A DNA stretch of 64,000 nucleotides, taken from assembly GCF_003071065.1 (NCBI RefSeq), contig NZ_QCXX01000002.1, positions 248,001 through 312,000 on the forward strand, read 5' to 3'. Under the pieces are notes generated by a model. It did no database searches and was not told the DNA's origin. It saw only the letters and a program-made list of their open reading frames with translations. This DNA comes from Sphingobacterium athyrii. GTDB taxonomy: Bacteria > Bacteroidota > Bacteroidia > Sphingobacteriales > Sphingobacteriaceae. This document shows positions 52,540 through 61,361 of the stretch, piece by piece; the first letter of the stretch is position 1, and the number at the start of each line of letters is the position of its first letter. Both the position numbers and the translations under genes were made by a program.

Positions 52540-53748
52540 ATGAATAGCAATTTACACAAATCAAATACTGTCACCTGGAGCTGGTTATCTGTATTTGTCA
52601 TTATTTTGGTGTCCACGAACCTAAGGTCGCCGATTACAGCAGTGGGACCTGTTTTGGGACAGATCAGCGAGGTCCTCACATTGGACAGTTTTCAAAGCAG
52701 TCTATTGACCGCCATTCCTCTTTTTATGTTTGCGACTTGCTCGGTTGCTGTTAGTAAGTATTCTCATGTTCTGGGCATGCATCGCTTTTTGTTGTTTGGG
52801 CTGATCATTCTCGCTGTTGGGATCATTGTCAGGGTATGGGGTGATACAGGCTCTTTATTTGTAGGTTCTGTTATGATCGGATTAGGAATATGTGTGGGTA
52901 ATGTGGTGGCACCGGGTTATATTAAAACCAGTTTCCCCCATCATATCGGACTGATGACGGGAATTTTTGCCGTAGCAATGAATCTGACCGCGGCATTTGC
53001 ATCGGGCTTTAGCCTACGTATTGGGGAATGGACAGGATTGGGATGGCAAGGTTCTTTAGGGCTGTGGGGCATATTGGCCATATTCACAATTATCGCTGTC
53101 TTTTTTGATCAATTCGCTGGACCGAAAGATACTGCTCCCGGCCAAAAGCAGCAATCTAAGAGCAGTATTGGCCATATTTTTAGATCCAGATTGGCTTGGT
53201 ATATCAGTATATTTATGGGTATTCAATCATTGGTTTATTATAGCTTGATTTCTTGGTTACCTAAGGTATTAGTCGACTATGGAATGGCGGCTAAAGATAC
53301 GGGATGGTTGTTATTTCTGATTCAGATTGCGATGATTCCCATTATGTTTTTCGGACCTATTATTGCACACCGGATGAAAGATCAGCGGTTAATGGCTGTT
53401 GCTGTTGCGGCTGGCATGTTGGGCAGTATACTGATTTTCTTTCTGTTTAAGCTTGAGGGGATTTATGTTGCGGCCGTATTGCTCGGACTTTCCAATGGTT
53501 TGTCTTTTAGCCTTTCTATTCTCTTTTTTAGCTTAAGGGCAAAAACCACGGCAAATGCAATTAAAATTTCGGGAATGGCACAGTCGGTCGGTTATCTGAT
53601 AGCTGCATTTGGTCCACCAATTTTTGGAAAACTGCACGAGGTTGATCCCTCTTGGAATTACTCTTTTTATTTTCTTGCCGGTAGCATTATCCTCCTATTG
53701 ATTACAGGAATAAAAGCAGCGGAAAACAAATTCGTGGAAGAATCTTGA
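52540..53748 (+). CDS. MFS transporter, CynX/NimT (cyanate/nitroimidazole) family
   Basis: About 402 residues and twelve hydrophobic segments. TM1 region VSTNLRSPITAVGPVLGQI and GLGICVGNVVAPGYIKTSFP are typical of the CynX/NimT/YeaN group, whose members move small anions or export toxic compounds. The ATG at 52540 (MNSNLHKS) is chosen because a TATCTTTG box lies at 52434-52441, downstream of the frame's first possible start; 52516 is an alternative. Divergent from the AraC regulator. Confidence 0.88.
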   Translation: MNSNLHKSNTVTWSWLSVFVIILVSTNLRSPITAVGPVLGQISEVLTLDSFQSSLLTAIPLFMFATCSVAVSKYSHVLGMHRFLLFGLIILAVGIIVRVWGDTGSLFVGSVMIGLGICVGNVVAPGYIKTSFPHHIGLMTGIFAVAMNLTAAFASGFSLRIGEWTGLGWQGSLGLWGILAIFTIIAVFFDQFAGPKDTAPGQKQQSKSSIGHIFRSRLAWYISIFMGIQSLVYYSLISWLPKVLVDYGMAAKDTGWLLFLIQIAMIPIMFFGPIIAHRMKDQRLMAVAVAAGMLGSILIFFLFKLEGIYVAAVLLGLSNGLSFSLSILFFSLRAKTTANAIKISGMAQSVGYLIAAFGPPIFGKLHEVDPSWNYSFYFLAGSIILLLITGIKAAENKFVEES

Positions 53749-53770
53749 AACAGTAAAAACAGTGCTTCAT

Positions 53771-53818
53771 AAAACAGATTCGGGCCGATATTCTTAAATA
53801 TCGGCCCGAATCTGTTTT
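53771..53818. terminator. Perfect bidirectional terminator hairpin
   Basis: A 22-bp perfect stem, 53771-53792 pairing with 53797-53818, loop CTTA. It begins AAAA and ends TTTT, so it has a U-run on both strands, between the convergent MFS and CocE genes. Confidence 0.92.
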
Positions 53819-53864
53819 GCGACTGGTTGATTTTCGCTACCAGGTATCCAGTGATCAGTTAGCC

Positions 53865-55724
53865 TTAATCTTTTAAGATATCAAATTCGATATAGGTCGC
53901 ATTGTTGACATCATGAAAAATGCGTTGTGTAGCCTTACGGAAATCGGCTTTGGTCGCTGTATAGGGTTCCATAAATACTTGCGGATTTCGTTCAGCCAAT
54001 GGGAACCACGAGTTTTGCACCTGAACCATGATACGATGTCCTTTTTTAAAGGTATGGGCAACATCAGGCATAACGAAGTCTACTTTTTCCACCATGCCCG
54101 GTGTCAATGGTTGCGGTTTGTCAAAGCCATTTCGATATTTGCCCGCCATGATCTCTCCTCTGACCATCATCTGGTATCCCGCCATTGGTTTTCCATCAAA
54201 ATTCGGCGCATCGTTGGGATAGACATCGATGAGTTTAACAATATAATCCGCATCGGTACCAGTTGATGCTACTTTTAGAAAATTCTTGATCGGCCCGACA
54301 ATCGTGATGTCTTCCGTCAATGGTACTGTCTGATAGACCATGACATCTGGACGGCTGGCTGCAAAACGTTGATCATCGACCATATACTCGCGGGTACGGT
54401 TCTGGATTAATCCGCCTTGGTGCGGAACCGGTTTGTTGGGATCAGTTACATATTCATCCCATGAATCTGTACGTTGAACTTTCTCAAAACCAAGTTTACC
54501 CTGTGGCTGAAAATAAAGCTTTTTTGTTTCGACATTCTTTGGTGGCCATTGTTCAAATTGCTTCCATTCATTGCTTCCGGAAATAAAGATATTGGCCTCG
54601 GCGGGAGAGAAGCTTCCTTCTTGTTTTAAATGATGACTGAAAAATGGTTGTTCAAATTTTTCCTGGTAGGTGACGCTTGTTTTTTTCTCAAATTGGATGT
54701 CACCTAAGTAATCTCCTGTTGCACGTACCCAGCCACCATGATACCAAGGGCCTGCAACCAGAATTGAATTGTTTTTTTTGCTCTTTTCTTCAATGGATTG
54801 ATAAGTTTTAAATGTTCCGTAAGCATCCTCGGCATCGAAAAAGCCACCAACGACCATGACTGCCGGTTTCACGTCCTGTAGATAATTGGTGACGACACGG
54901 CTTTTCCAGAAGTCATCGTAATTCGGATGCTTAAAGAGGTTATTCCAGAATAGGACAGAATCGCCAAAATATTTTTCTTTGAGTTCTCTGGCGGTTCCGG
55001 CTTCAAGGAAAAAATTGTATTTATCCACTTCGTTGATCTGAATCTTACTGTTAAATTGATCCGGCGTAATTGGTTTAGGGCGCGGAACGCCAAAGGTCGA
55101 CATAAATGTGAAAGCGTCCTGCAAGAATAGAACACCATTGTGATGGAAATCATCACCGATAAACCAATCTGTTACCGGAGCCTGTGGCGAAACAGCTTTG
55201 AGGCTCGGGTGCGTTTTGATCAGTCCGACCGTAGAATAAAATCCCGGATAAGAGATACCATAAAGCCCCGCTTTGCCACTATAATTCTTCAGGTTTTTTT
55301 GTAACCATTCCAATGCGTCATAAGTGTCCGTGCTTTCATCAATCGCTTTTTTATCCTTACTGAGGTTTGTGGGACGAACGTCTTCAAAATCGCCTTCACT
55401 CATCCATTTTCCACGCACATCCTGATAGACGAAGATATAACCGTCCCGCATCATTGCAGGAAAGTTGCCTAAACTCTTTTTGTATTCGTTTTGGCCATAA
55501 GGGCCTACCGTGTAGGGTGTTCGATTCAATAAAACAGGGTATTTCTTGGATTTGTCTTTGGGGCTGTAGATCACAGTAAACAATTTCTTACCATCTCTCA
55601 TCGGAACCTTTACTTCGGTTTTTTCATAATGATCCCTGACATAAGCGGAATCTGTGGTCGTCTGTGCATGTAGCTGGCTTCCCGTAACAAGTGCTAAAGC
55701 CAGAAACGAAATTGTAGTTTTCAT
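53865..55724 (-). CDS. Secreted CocE/NonD-type alpha/beta hydrolase (X-Pro dipeptidyl peptidase S15 family)
   Basis: 619 residues with a signal peptide (FLALALVTGSQLHAQ). The S15 hydrolase domain carries the nucleophile Ser in GLYGISYPGFYS and the lid and jelly-roll C-terminal domain (MPDVAHTFKKGHRIMVQVQN) typical of CocE and glutaryl-7-ACA acylase relatives. Acts in the periplasm or outside on an ester or an acyl-amino-acid bond; the substrate is unknown. Single gene with a bidirectional terminator behind it. Confidence 0.92.
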   Translation of the reverse strand: MKTTISFLALALVTGSQLHAQTTTDSAYVRDHYEKTEVKVPMRDGKKLFTVIYSPKDKSKKYPVLLNRTPYTVGPYGQNEYKKSLGNFPAMMRDGYIFVYQDVRGKWMSEGDFEDVRPTNLSKDKKAIDESTDTYDALEWLQKNLKNYSGKAGLYGISYPGFYSTVGLIKTHPSLKAVSPQAPVTDWFIGDDFHHNGVLFLQDAFTFMSTFGVPRPKPITPDQFNSKIQINEVDKYNFFLEAGTARELKEKYFGDSVLFWNNLFKHPNYDDFWKSRVVTNYLQDVKPAVMVVGGFFDAEDAYGTFKTYQSIEEKSKKNNSILVAGPWYHGGWVRATGDYLGDIQFEKKTSVTYQEKFEQPFFSHHLKQEGSFSPAEANIFISGSNEWKQFEQWPPKNVETKKLYFQPQGKLGFEKVQRTDSWDEYVTDPNKPVPHQGGLIQNRTREYMVDDQRFAASRPDVMVYQTVPLTEDITIVGPIKNFLKVASTGTDADYIVKLIDVYPNDAPNFDGKPMAGYQMMVRGEIMAGKYRNGFDKPQPLTPGMVEKVDFVMPDVAHTFKKGHRIMVQVQNSWFPLAERNPQVFMEPYTATKADFRKATQRIFHDVNNATYIEFDILKD

Positions 55725-56281
55725 TTAAATAATGATTTAGGAATGTCGATTTATCATGTTTTACATGGATTCTTTACACTCGGTTTGTTTTCTTAATGGA
55801 AATGTAGCTATCATGAGCGAAATTATTTTCGGTTTTGTTAGCTGATTTGAGCTCACGATGGTTGCATTAATTTAAGCCTAAAGGTAATGCTCCCGAAATC
55901 ATTTTCCAATTTTATTGTCATATTTATATGGATTACAAAAAGAAAAATTGACCAATTTTTTAGAAAGAATAACTTTTTTTGAATTGTATTTGGATTAGTT
56001 TTTTAATGTTAATATATTGAGTAAAATTAGTTATGATTATATTTTATTTTTCAAGGTATGTTCAAATGACTTAAATTTCAATGAGATGAGTGATGACGAC
56101 TTCGGTCGGAATCGTATTTTATTGTAGTTCTTTTGTATTCGAATAGGCCTTGAAAAAGCAATTGTCACGATTTTATAAATAAAGTGACAATGGGTGTGAA
56201 ATATGTTTTTTTAAGCTAATTTTAAGAATTATTTTATCATAAAACATCAATTAAATAACAAATTAAGTATATAGAATTAAT
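55725..56281. other. Gene-free region upstream of the inositol cluster
   Basis: 557 bp, AT-rich. An inverted repeat ATTGTCAC-N15-GTGACAAT at 56161-56191 is the most regular structure; TATGTTTT (56202-56209) is a weak -7 candidate for the next gene. No reading frame of interest. Confidence 0.5.
56161..56191. repeat. 8-bp inverted repeat, possible operator
   Basis: ATTGTCAC (56161-56168) and GTGACAAT (56184-56191), 15 bp apart and 10 bp before a weak -7 box of the inositol-3-phosphate synthase gene. Could be a regulator site or a hairpin. Confidence 0.4.
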
Positions 56282-57610
56282 ATGGGACAACAAGTGAAAG
56301 ATGCCAATGGCAAATTGGGTATTCTTATTCCGGGATTGGGTGCTGTGGCTACAACATTGATCGCTGGTGTGGCATCTATAAACAAGGGTTTTTCAAAACC
56401 GATAGGATCTGTTTCGCAGTTGAGCAGAATCCGTTTAGGTAAGCGCACGGAGAATAGAAATCCATTAATAAAGGATTTCGTCCCTTTGGCAAAGTTGGAA
56501 GATGTAGTTTTTGGTGGTTGGGATGTTTATGAAGATAACGTCTATGAAGCAGCTTCAAAAGCACAGGTATTGGAACAAGGTCAACTTGATGCCGTAAAAG
56601 CTGAACTGGAAGCTATTCAGCCGATGAAAGCTGTCTTTGATCGCAATTTTGTAAAGAATTTAGACGGTACACACATTAAAACGGAAAAGACACGTCGTGA
56701 GTTGGCTGATGCCGTACAACGTGATATCCGTGAATTTAAAGAAAAAAACGGCTTAGACCGTGTCGTATTGGTATGGTGTGGTTCTACTGAACGCTATATT
56801 GAGACAAATGAAGCCTTCTCAACAATTGCAAAGTTAGAAGAGGCTTTGGATAATGATGATCAACGTATTCCACCTAGCATGATCTATTGTTATGCGGCTA
56901 TAAAAGAGGGTGCTCCTTATGTTAACGGTGCGCCTAACTTAACGTGTGATGTTCCTGCTATTGTAGAATTAGCTCATGAACATGGCGTTGCAATTGCTGG
57001 AAAAGACTTCAAAACAGGTCAAACATTGATGAAAACAATTGTTGCTCCTGGTCTTCAGGCAAGAGCGCTAGGGGTAGAAGGATGGTTCTCTACAAATATC
57101 TTGGGTAACCGCGATGGCTTGGTATTGGATGATCCAGAAAACTTCAAAACAAAAGAAGTTTCTAAATTATCCGTATTGGAAGAAATTCTTGATGCGAAAA
57201 AGAACCCAGAATTATACGGTGATTTATACCACAAGGTACGGATCAATTACTACCCTCCACACGGAGACAACAAAGAGTCTTGGGATAACATCGATATCTT
57301 TGGCTGGTTGGGTTACAAAATGCAAATCAAGATCAACTTCTTGTGCCGAGATTCAATTTTGGCAGCTCCAGTTGCTTTGGATTTGGCATTGTTTATTGAT
57401 TTGGCACAACGTGCTGGTATGTCAGGTATCCAAGAATGGTTGTCTTTCTATTTGAAATCACCACAAACGGCACCGGGTTTACCTCCTGAGCATGATATCT
57501 TCAAGCAATTAATGAAATTGCAAAATACCTTGCGTCACATTATGGGCGAGGACTTGATTACTCATTTGGGACTGGATTATTACCAAGAGTTAGTAGATAG
57601 TATTCAATAG
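56282..57610 (+). CDS. ino1: Inositol-3-phosphate synthase (MIPS)
   Basis: 442 residues, the size of bacterial/eukaryotic-type Ino1. The N-terminal Rossmann part has GILIPGLGAVATTLIAGV, and the catalytic region shows GKDFKTGQTLMKT (lysine-rich core), LGNRDGLVLDD and VRINYYPPHGDNKE. It converts glucose-6-phosphate to inositol-3-phosphate with NAD. In Bacteroidota this enzyme feeds inositol phospholipid synthesis, and the lipid genes follow here. A strong terminator follows the gene, so the downstream genes probably have their own promoter or depend on read-through. Confidence 0.96.
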   Translation: MGQQVKDANGKLGILIPGLGAVATTLIAGVASINKGFSKPIGSVSQLSRIRLGKRTENRNPLIKDFVPLAKLEDVVFGGWDVYEDNVYEAASKAQVLEQGQLDAVKAELEAIQPMKAVFDRNFVKNLDGTHIKTEKTRRELADAVQRDIREFKEKNGLDRVVLVWCGSTERYIETNEAFSTIAKLEEALDNDDQRIPPSMIYCYAAIKEGAPYVNGAPNLTCDVPAIVELAHEHGVAIAGKDFKTGQTLMKTIVAPGLQARALGVEGWFSTNILGNRDGLVLDDPENFKTKEVSKLSVLEEILDAKKNPELYGDLYHKVRINYYPPHGDNKESWDNIDIFGWLGYKMQIKINFLCRDSILAAPVALDLALFIDLAQRAGMSGIQEWLSFYLKSPQTAPGLPPEHDIFKQLMKLQNTLRHIMGEDLITHLGLDYYQELVDSIQ

Positions 57611-57621
57611 ATTACCTTTAT

Positions 57622-57662
57622 AAAAAGGGGAACAATTACTTCGGGTGATTCTTCCCCTTTTT
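57622..57662 (+). terminator. Intrinsic terminator after ino1
   Basis: AAAAAGGGGAA (57622-57632) pairs with TTCCCCTTTTT (57652-57662); an inner stem AATTAC/GTGATT encloses a TTCGG loop. Confidence 0.88.
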
Positions 57663-57763
57663 CTTCGGGATAATTATATCGTGGCCTCCGGATTTGCGCT
57701 ATTAAAAAATAGGATAGGGATGCTACCAAATAATTACCCACCAATAACCCGCTGTAAACTTTT

Positions 57764-57777
57764 GCGTTTGCAAACGC
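57764..57777. promoter_or_regulatory. Perfect 14-bp palindrome, possible operator
   Basis: GCGTTTGCAAACGC, just downstream of AACTTTTG (57757-57764), which resembles a -7 box, and about 30-60 bp upstream of the nucleotidyltransferase start. Confidence 0.45.
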
Positions 57778-57837
57778 TAGCATGGTGACAGGGGTTTTAC
57801 TTTTTTAATGAATGATTTTATTTTGCAATTAGAAGGA

Positions 57838-58548
57838 ATGGAATTTGCTATTATTGCGGCGGGAGAAGGATCTCGATTGCGAAAAGAGGGGTTTAATTTA
57901 CCTAAGCCCTTGCTACCCTTACATGGAGTTCCATTGATTGAACGATTGATTCGCGTTTTTGCTAAAGAAGGTGCGCAGCAAGTGCATGTTATTATCAATA
58001 GACAATCACCTGAATTGAAGACGTTTTTAACACATACAGCATTTGAACTCCCTATCATCCTGATCGAGGAGGACACCCCCAGTTCTTTGCATAGTTTTGC
58101 TTTGTTGGTCAAAAACAATCCTGCTTGGACTTCCTGCTGTCTGACGACTACAGATACTGTTTTTAGACCCCACGAATTTCACGAATACCTCACCGCTTTC
58201 CATCAGAAGTCAGATGCAGACGCCTTTATGGCTGTGACACCATTTGTGGATGACGAGAGCCCACTTTATGTGAATACAGACGATGAATTACATGTGGAAG
58301 CATTTTTGGACAAGGCCACAGCCGGGACAAAATTTGTTTCGGGAGGGATTTATTGCTTTCGCAAGGCTGCGATGGACTGCGCACTCCGCTCTGTCGCCGC
58401 CGGAAATTCCAGGATGCGTAATTTTCAACGTGCGCTTTTAGAAAACGATTTGAACGTTGACGCTTTTGTATTCGAGAAGGTGGTGGATATCGATCACTTA
58501 AAGGATCGCATTGTAGCGGAACGGTTTTTGAGTGAGGAAGTTAGTTAA
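57838..58548 (+). CDS. NTP-transferase (sugar/alcohol-phosphate nucleotidyltransferase)
   Basis: About 237 residues. The N-terminal AIIAAGEGSRLRKEG...PKPLLPLHGVPLIERL is the pyrophosphorylase fingerprint; VTPFVDDESPLYV and VSGGIYCFRK follow. It activates a phosphorylated sugar or polyol to a nucleotide form. In the cluster it might activate inositol-phosphate or another head-group; which one is not visible. The ATG at 57838 (MEFAIIAAGE) sits at the usual distance from the loop; an upstream ATG at 57808 would add 10 residues. Confidence 0.85.
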   Translation: MEFAIIAAGEGSRLRKEGFNLPKPLLPLHGVPLIERLIRVFAKEGAQQVHVIINRQSPELKTFLTHTAFELPIILIEEDTPSSLHSFALLVKNNPAWTSCCLTTTDTVFRPHEFHEYLTAFHQKSDADAFMAVTPFVDDESPLYVNTDDELHVEAFLDKATAGTKFVSGGIYCFRKAAMDCALRSVAAGNSRMRNFQRALLENDLNVDAFVFEKVVDIDHLKDRIVAERFLSEEVS

Positions 58549-58552
58549 TAAA

Positions 58553-59446
58553 ATGAGCGAAATGATTTCTATTTTAGGCGTGACGCGTAAAAATCGCTTT
58601 TCACCCAATCACGTGGGGAATGATGCTGCAATATTTAACGAAGTTGTGCTAAAATTAACCGAAAAAGGTGCAGCCGTTGAAATTTGCAATGAGGATGAAT
58701 TTTTAGCTTCTGATTCCGTCAAACAGGGAAATATCCTGACGATGGGAAGAACAAAAACCTTGGTTAAGAAGCTGCAATCACTTCAAAATAATGGTGTTCA
58801 TGTATTGAATTCAGGTTTTGGTATTGAAAACTGCTTTCGAAAAAACATGACACTCAAATTGTTGGAAGGTGGGATTCCATACCCTAAAAGTATTGTTATC
58901 TCTACCGTCGCAGATATGCAGTCAATTTTTGAAAAGTTGAAGGGGAAAGGCGTCTGGATCAAACGCGGCGATTTCCATGCCATCCATAAAGAGGACGTTA
59001 CCTTTGCTGCTAGCCTCAAAGAAGCACAGCATATCTTGAACGAATACGCCCTTCGGGGAATTAAAGAAGCGGTAATATCTGAACATTTGGCTGGGGATTT
59101 ACTCAAGTTTTATGCAGTGAGGGACACCGATTTCTTTTTCTATTTTTATCCCTACGAGCACAATCATCATAAATATGATTTGTATGAGCAAATTAATGAT
59201 GAAGTTGTGCATTTTCCGTTTGATTTGGCTGATTTAAAGCAAGTAGCCAACCGCGCAGCAGAAGTGTTGGATGTCCATATCTATGGCGGTGATGTAATAA
59301 TCGATCCAAACGGAGATTTTCATATTATTGATCTAAATGATTGGCCAAGCTTTGCCCCTTGTCGAGCCGAAGCCGCTGAAGCCATTGCGCAAATGGTTTA
59401 CCATAAATTTACTGAAAAGAACCAAAATGCAGAGAGAACAAGTTAA
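58553..59446 (+). CDS. ATP-grasp fold enzyme in the inositol cluster
   Basis: About 297 residues. The ATP-grasp core is shown by GKGVWIKRGDFHAIHKEDV (nucleotide-binding lysine region), AVISEHLAGDLLKFYAV and the metal-binding end IIDPNGDFHIIDLNDWPSF. Such enzymes join a carboxylate to an amine or thiol using ATP, or phosphorylate polyols (inositol polyphosphate kinases share the fold). Placement between the nucleotidyltransferase (4 bp) and the CDP-alcohol enzyme (20-bp overlap) ties it to head-group chemistry. The start at 58553 (MSEMISILG) is chosen over 58532. Confidence 0.8.
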   Translation: MSEMISILGVTRKNRFSPNHVGNDAAIFNEVVLKLTEKGAAVEICNEDEFLASDSVKQGNILTMGRTKTLVKKLQSLQNNGVHVLNSGFGIENCFRKNMTLKLLEGGIPYPKSIVISTVADMQSIFEKLKGKGVWIKRGDFHAIHKEDVTFAASLKEAQHILNEYALRGIKEAVISEHLAGDLLKFYAVRDTDFFFYFYPYEHNHHKYDLYEQINDEVVHFPFDLADLKQVANRAAEVLDVHIYGGDVIIDPNGDFHIIDLNDWPSFAPCRAEAAEAIAQMVYHKFTEKNQNAERTS

Positions 59447-60380
59447 TGTAGTCGAAGAACAGAATTTGAGTGCATTCGAACAATCTTTAAAATCCAACGA
59501 TACCGAAGAAAAAATAGATATCTGGTTTTATAGGCCTATTGGATTTCGTATTGCACAGATATGCGCTAAAATCGGGATTACACCCAATGCAGTGACTATT
59601 ATAAGTATTTTCTTTGGTGTTGCTGCGGGTATTCTATTTTATTATGGCGATTTATGGATAAATGTGATCGGGATGTTGCTGCTGATCTTCGCGAACTCCT
59701 TGGATAGCGCAGATGGACAATTGGCACGAATGACAGATAATAAGAGTCGTTTTGGTCGAATTTTGGATGGTTTTGCAGGTGATTTTTGGTTTGCATCCAT
59801 TCATATCGCTATTTGTTTGCGCAGTATCAACGAAGGCTGGACGGATTGGCTATGGGTGTTCTGTATCCTTGCCGGAGTATCCCATATGATACAATCTGCA
59901 ATGGCCGACTATTATCGTAATGTCCACCTATTTTTTATTAAGGGTAAAGCTGGTAGTGAGTTGGATAATACACGCGATTTGAAAGTTGATTACGATGCGC
60001 TTTCCTGGAAGAAAAACTTTTTCAGCAAATTTGTGTTGAACGGTTACATGGGGTATACCCGAAATCAGGAAAAATTATCCCCAAAATTGCAGAAACTGCT
60101 GCATATCGTCAAATCACGATATAAAGACGACTTGCCAAAACAATTGATGGTTGATTTTAGAATGAAAAATAAGCCATTGATGAAATACACCAATATTGTA
60201 CAGTTCAATACCCGGGTAATCTTTCTCTTCGTTTGGTTGTTTATCGGGCAACCATGGATTTACTTTTTCTTTGACATGTTTGTATTAAATCCAATCTTAA
60301 TCTATATGTGCAACAGACAGGAAAAGGTAAGTGGTTATTTTGTAGATAAGTTAACAAACGATCCAACCTATGGGGAGTAA
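59427..60380 (+). CDS. CDP-alcohol phosphatidyltransferase (candidate phosphatidylinositol-phosphate synthase)
   Basis: 317 residues with several membrane segments. The family motif is read as D93-x2-D96-G97-x2-A100-R101-x8-G110-x3-D114-x4-D119; the last Asp, the proposed catalytic base, is one position later than the standard x3 spacing (residue 118 is Gly). With inositol-3-phosphate synthase nearby, transfer of a CDP-diacylglycerol to inositol phosphate is the likely reaction. The start at 59427 (MQREQVNV) overlaps the ATP-grasp gene by 20 bp, and its end overlaps the next gene by 11 bp. Confidence 0.88.
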   Translation: MQREQVNVVEEQNLSAFEQSLKSNDTEEKIDIWFYRPIGFRIAQICAKIGITPNAVTIISIFFGVAAGILFYYGDLWINVIGMLLLIFANSLDSADGQLARMTDNKSRFGRILDGFAGDFWFASIHIAICLRSINEGWTDWLWVFCILAGVSHMIQSAMADYYRNVHLFFIKGKAGSELDNTRDLKVDYDALSWKKNFFSKFVLNGYMGYTRNQEKLSPKLQKLLHIVKSRYKDDLPKQLMVDFRMKNKPLMKYTNIVQFNTRVIFLFVWLFIGQPWIYFFFDMFVLNPILIYMCNRQEKVSGYFVDKLTNDPTYGE

Positions 60381-61359
60381 AATCTATAAGGTCCTTTTTA
60401 TGCTGATTGGTATAGGCACCTTGGCTTATATGATTCGTGCGATGGGAGTTGAGGAGATTTGGACTAATCTGGAGAAAATCGGTTGGTGGTTTTTGCCGGT
60501 ACTGGGTAGCTGGGCTGTCCTCTACTGGATGAATGCCATCGCGTTTAAAGCGATTATTCAGGAACCGCAATTGCCGCAGACCGATGTTCCTTTTTGGAAA
60601 GTATTGCAATTGACGGTATCGGGGTATGCGATTAATTACATTACACCATTTGTCGCACTAGGGGGGGAGCCTTACCGAATTATTGAGCTTAAAAATTATG
60701 TTGGTGGTTCAAAAGCAGGTTCATCCGTTCTTTTGTATGGTGTTATGCATATTCTATCCCATATTTTATTTTGGGTAGTGTCTGTTTTTCTGATTCTCTG
60801 GTTTGTACCGGCCAGTACATTAGTCGATGTCGCCTGTGCCGTAATTTTTGTGATGGCCATCGTATGTACCTGGTTGTTTACCAAATTCTATAAAAAGGGA
60901 ATTACGGTTTCGTTATTGAGAGCTTTGTCAGGTTTGCCTTTGGTCGGAAAGAAAATCAATAATCTGCTGGAGGCGAAGTTCGAGACACTGAATGATGTTG
61001 ATCAACAAGTCAAGAATTTATTTCAAAACCGTAGGGGCCGATTTTATACGGCTCTTTTCTGGGAATTTGTTGCTCGGGTAGTCGGCTGTCTGGAGATTTA
61101 TTTTATCGGTCTGGCCTTGGATATCAATATAGATTTTATTGATGCCATGATCATTAGTTCTGGATCTTCTTTATTCGCCAATTTGGTATTTTTCTTCCCG
61201 ATGCAGTTGGGGACACGTGAAGGTGGGTTGGCGATGGCAGTAATGAGCATCGGCCTACCGGCTTCTGTCGGTATTTTTATGGGAATTGTAACCAGAATCC
61301 GGGAAATCGTTTGGATCATTATCGGTTTGGGCTGGATGAGTTTAGTTAAAAAGAAATAA
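60370..61359 (+). CDS. Lysylphosphatidylglycerol-synthase-TM (UPF0104) family membrane protein, flippase-like
   Basis: 329 residues with about eight hydrophobic segments and the UPF0104/MprF-N-like pattern (VLQLTVSGYAINYITPFVAL then GGEPYRIIELKN; PMQLGTREGGLAMAVMSIGL). Relatives include MprF flippase domains and lipid transporters. In this cluster it may move the inositol lipid across the inner membrane (inference). Translationally coupled to the CDP-alcohol enzyme. Confidence 0.85.
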   Translation: MGSKIYKVLFMLIGIGTLAYMIRAMGVEEIWTNLEKIGWWFLPVLGSWAVLYWMNAIAFKAIIQEPQLPQTDVPFWKVLQLTVSGYAINYITPFVALGGEPYRIIELKNYVGGSKAGSSVLLYGVMHILSHILFWVVSVFLILWFVPASTLVDVACAVIFVMAIVCTWLFTKFYKKGITVSLLRALSGLPLVGKKINNLLEAKFETLNDVDQQVKNLFQNRRGRFYTALFWEFVARVVGCLEIYFIGLALDINIDFIDAMIISSGSSLFANLVFFFPMQLGTREGGLAMAVMSIGLPASVGIFMGIVTRIREIVWIIIGLGWMSLVKKK

Positions 61360-61361
61360 CA

